From assembly GCA_964016885.1 (NCBI GenBank), contig OZ024740.1:202578224-202642223 (forward strand): DNA of 64,000 bases, written 5' to 3'. This DNA comes from Eledone cirrhosa (taxonomy: Eukaryota > Mollusca > Cephalopoda > Octopoda > Eledonidae). How positions within the stretch are numbered: the first letter of the stretch is position 1; the number at the start of each line of letters is the position of its first letter. The notes under the pieces were generated by a model that made no database searches, had not been told where the DNA came from, and saw only the letters and a program-made list of their open reading frames with translations. Below, one piece after another: positions 62,775-64,000 of this stretch. The position numbers and the translations under genes were made by a program.

Positions 62775-63115
62775 ATATTGTTATACTTTATGAGGGTCAT
62801 GCTGCCAATAAAAACACACACACCTATTGGTTTTCACTTCAATTTATTATAAATTTCCAGCTGGTTGGTTCGACAACCAGATGGTTGTTTATATATTGTC
62901 AAAGCTCTTTCGTCATACATTCTGTGACTTCCTCAATGACTAGGTTTTTATTTTGTGTCTCTCCTTTGTGTGACAAAAGAGCTTTGACAATATATAAACA
63001 ACCATCCAGTTATTGAACCAACCAACCAACTGAAAATTTATAATAAATTGAAGTGAAAACCAACAGGTGCATGTGTTTTTATTGGCAGCGTGACCCTCCC
63101 AAAGTATAACAATAT
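62775..63115. mobile_element. Foldback element with arms of about 140 bp
   Basis: 62775-62915 and 62971-63115 are inverted copies with about 90 percent agreement by eye (ATATTGTTATACTTT outermost; TTGTCAAAGCTCTTT innermost). The loop is about 55 bp. No coding capacity. A foldback MITE or hairpin; family unknown. Confidence 0.85.
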
Positions 63116-63146
63116 CTGTTTCAACACACATACTAAGATAAGAACC

Positions 63147-63310
63147 CTTTCATGACTATATTTCTAATGAAAGACACTGCATATGATTTTAAAATCATTT
63201 TGAAAATAATCAAGAATTTGGAAAGATTTAGTAATAGAATTATGATGGAAGGTTTATAGATAAATACAAAGACTTTAAAATAAAGTTTTGTATCACAGTC
63301 AGGGCTGTGT
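63147..63310 (+). mobile_element. MITE-A copy, internally deleted
   Basis: AACCCTTTCATGACTATATT, GAAAATAATCAAGAATTTGG, then directly AGAATTATGATGGAAGGTTT. The middle of the family (TTATTAAGCTGGTGTTTG) is missing. Confidence 0.75.
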
Positions 63311-63520
63311 CTAATGAAAGACACTGCCTATGTTTTTCAAATTACTTTGAAAATAATTAAGAATTGGAAAGATTTAGTAAAATATCTAATTTTCTCATTA
63401 ACATGCTGGTGTTTGGAACATAATTTAACAAAGGTTCTTACATAATATTTTGATGGGAAGTTTATAGATAAATATAAACACCTTAAAATAAATAGCTTTG
63501 TCTCATAGAACAAGGGCATA
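63311..63520 (+). mobile_element. MITE-A copy, 5' end cut
   Basis: TCTAATGAAAGACACTGCCT, AACATGCTGGTGTTTGGAAC and ATAAATATAAACACCTTAAA. Head-to-tail with the preceding copy. Confidence 0.75.
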
Positions 63521-63924
63521 TGTCGTCTTAAATTTGTCTATAAGATATAGGAATAGGTTCTGCGAAAAAATAAGTTTGGGAACCACTGCTACAAGACAAG
63601 CTTATTTGTTGTTGTTTGAGTGAATGATTGGGTTGGTGGGTGGTATTGATGTTAGGATGAAATTTAGTGTCCACCAAGAATCACATTTTGGCAGCTGTGA
63701 CAATCTCTTGACACGCACACACTCACTCCAAACACACAGCCAACACTATAAAAAAAATCTAAAGTGTTTACTGATTTCAGTAGCTGCCAAATGTTGTTAT
63801 ATCATCACAGACTATCTCCTCCTCCTACTACCCCTCCTCCTTTCATTACAATCTGTTCAACTATTGTATGTTGGACCTCTGTCAGTTCCAACAACAAGTG
63901 TTTCAATTGTATAAACAACAGAAA
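63521..63924. other. Unassigned sequence
   Basis: A short open frame at 63624-63914 has no recognisable features. No repeat family seen. Confidence 0.3.
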
Positions 63925-64000
63925 AGAGCCTGCTCATGAAATTAACATGCAAGTGGCTGAGCATTCCACAAACACATGTACCTTTAATGTAGTTCTTAGT
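63925..64000 (-). mobile_element. SINE-E 3' end, cut by the window edge
   Basis: CTCATGAAATTAACATGCAA, GTGGCTGAGCATTCCACA and TGTAGTTCTTAG match the 3' part of SINE-E at 43112; its head would lie beyond the window. Confidence 0.7.

Overview
The window looks like intergenic or intronic DNA from a cephalopod, most likely an octopus. It is AT-rich and full of dispersed tRNA-derived SINEs, RTE-like non-LTR retrotransposon pieces, short inverted-repeat DNA elements and long micro- and minisatellites. I found no host protein-coding gene, no structural RNA gene, no CRISPR array and no bacterial operon structure. Almost every open reading frame longer than 60 codons is either a triplet or dinucleotide repeat read through in several frames, or transposon remains. 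The octopus assignment rests on recalled family resemblance, not on a search.

Family labels used below are local to this annotation. LINE-1R is an RTE-like non-LTR element with a PHD-type C4HC3 zinc finger inside its reverse transcriptase and a 3' end running into an (ATG)n tail. LINE-2R is a second family, mostly seen as its RT C-terminus. SINE-A is a tRNA-headed SINE whose 3' end resembles the LINE-1R tail. SINE-B is a tRNA-headed SINE of about 180 bp with subtypes B1 and B2. SINE-C, -D and -E are other tRNA-headed families. MITE-A and MITE-B have TTAACCC/GGGTTAA ends (piggyBac-like). There are also a hAT-like, a mariner-like and a possible Tigger-like short element. Repeat F and repeat R1 are unclassified dispersed repeats.

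Layout. 0-4 kb: CAC/CAT triplets, MITE-B copies, a 27-bp minisatellite and a 1.1-kb array of a 20-bp unit. 4-9 kb: a quiet stretch, MITE-A copies, CTG-rich and 15-bp arrays, then long CA and GT/TA tracts. 9-14.5 kb: SINEs and the centrepiece, two LINE-1R copies head to head around an AT palindrome, with a roughly 502-bp tandem duplication at the centre and one uninterrupted 444-codon RT ORF; a decayed LINE follows. 14.5-24 kb: MITEs, SINEs, a 45-bp minisatellite, a long hairpin, triplet and CA arrays. 24-30 kb: nested SINE/MITE modules in an order suggesting an old segmental duplication. 30-36 kb: CA/CT tracts, a hAT-like MITE with an 8-bp duplication, and a 3-kb CT-rich satellite. 36-46 kb: an RT fragment of another clade, short DNA elements, CAC arrays, a 68-bp composite minisatellite and a tandem SINE-E tail array cut by a MITE-B. 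46-56 kb: LINE C-terminal fragments, CAT arrays, nested SINEs and a satellite array built from the retroposon tail. 56-64 kb: another LINE-1R 3' end, DNA elements, a 340-bp foldback and more MITEs.

The sequences interact as mobile DNA and not as a pathway. SINE-A (and apparently several older relics) carries the LINE-1R type of tail, consistent with SINE parasitism of the LINE machinery. SINEs land in MITEs, MITEs land in SINE tails, and part of the shared tail has itself become a tandem satellite.
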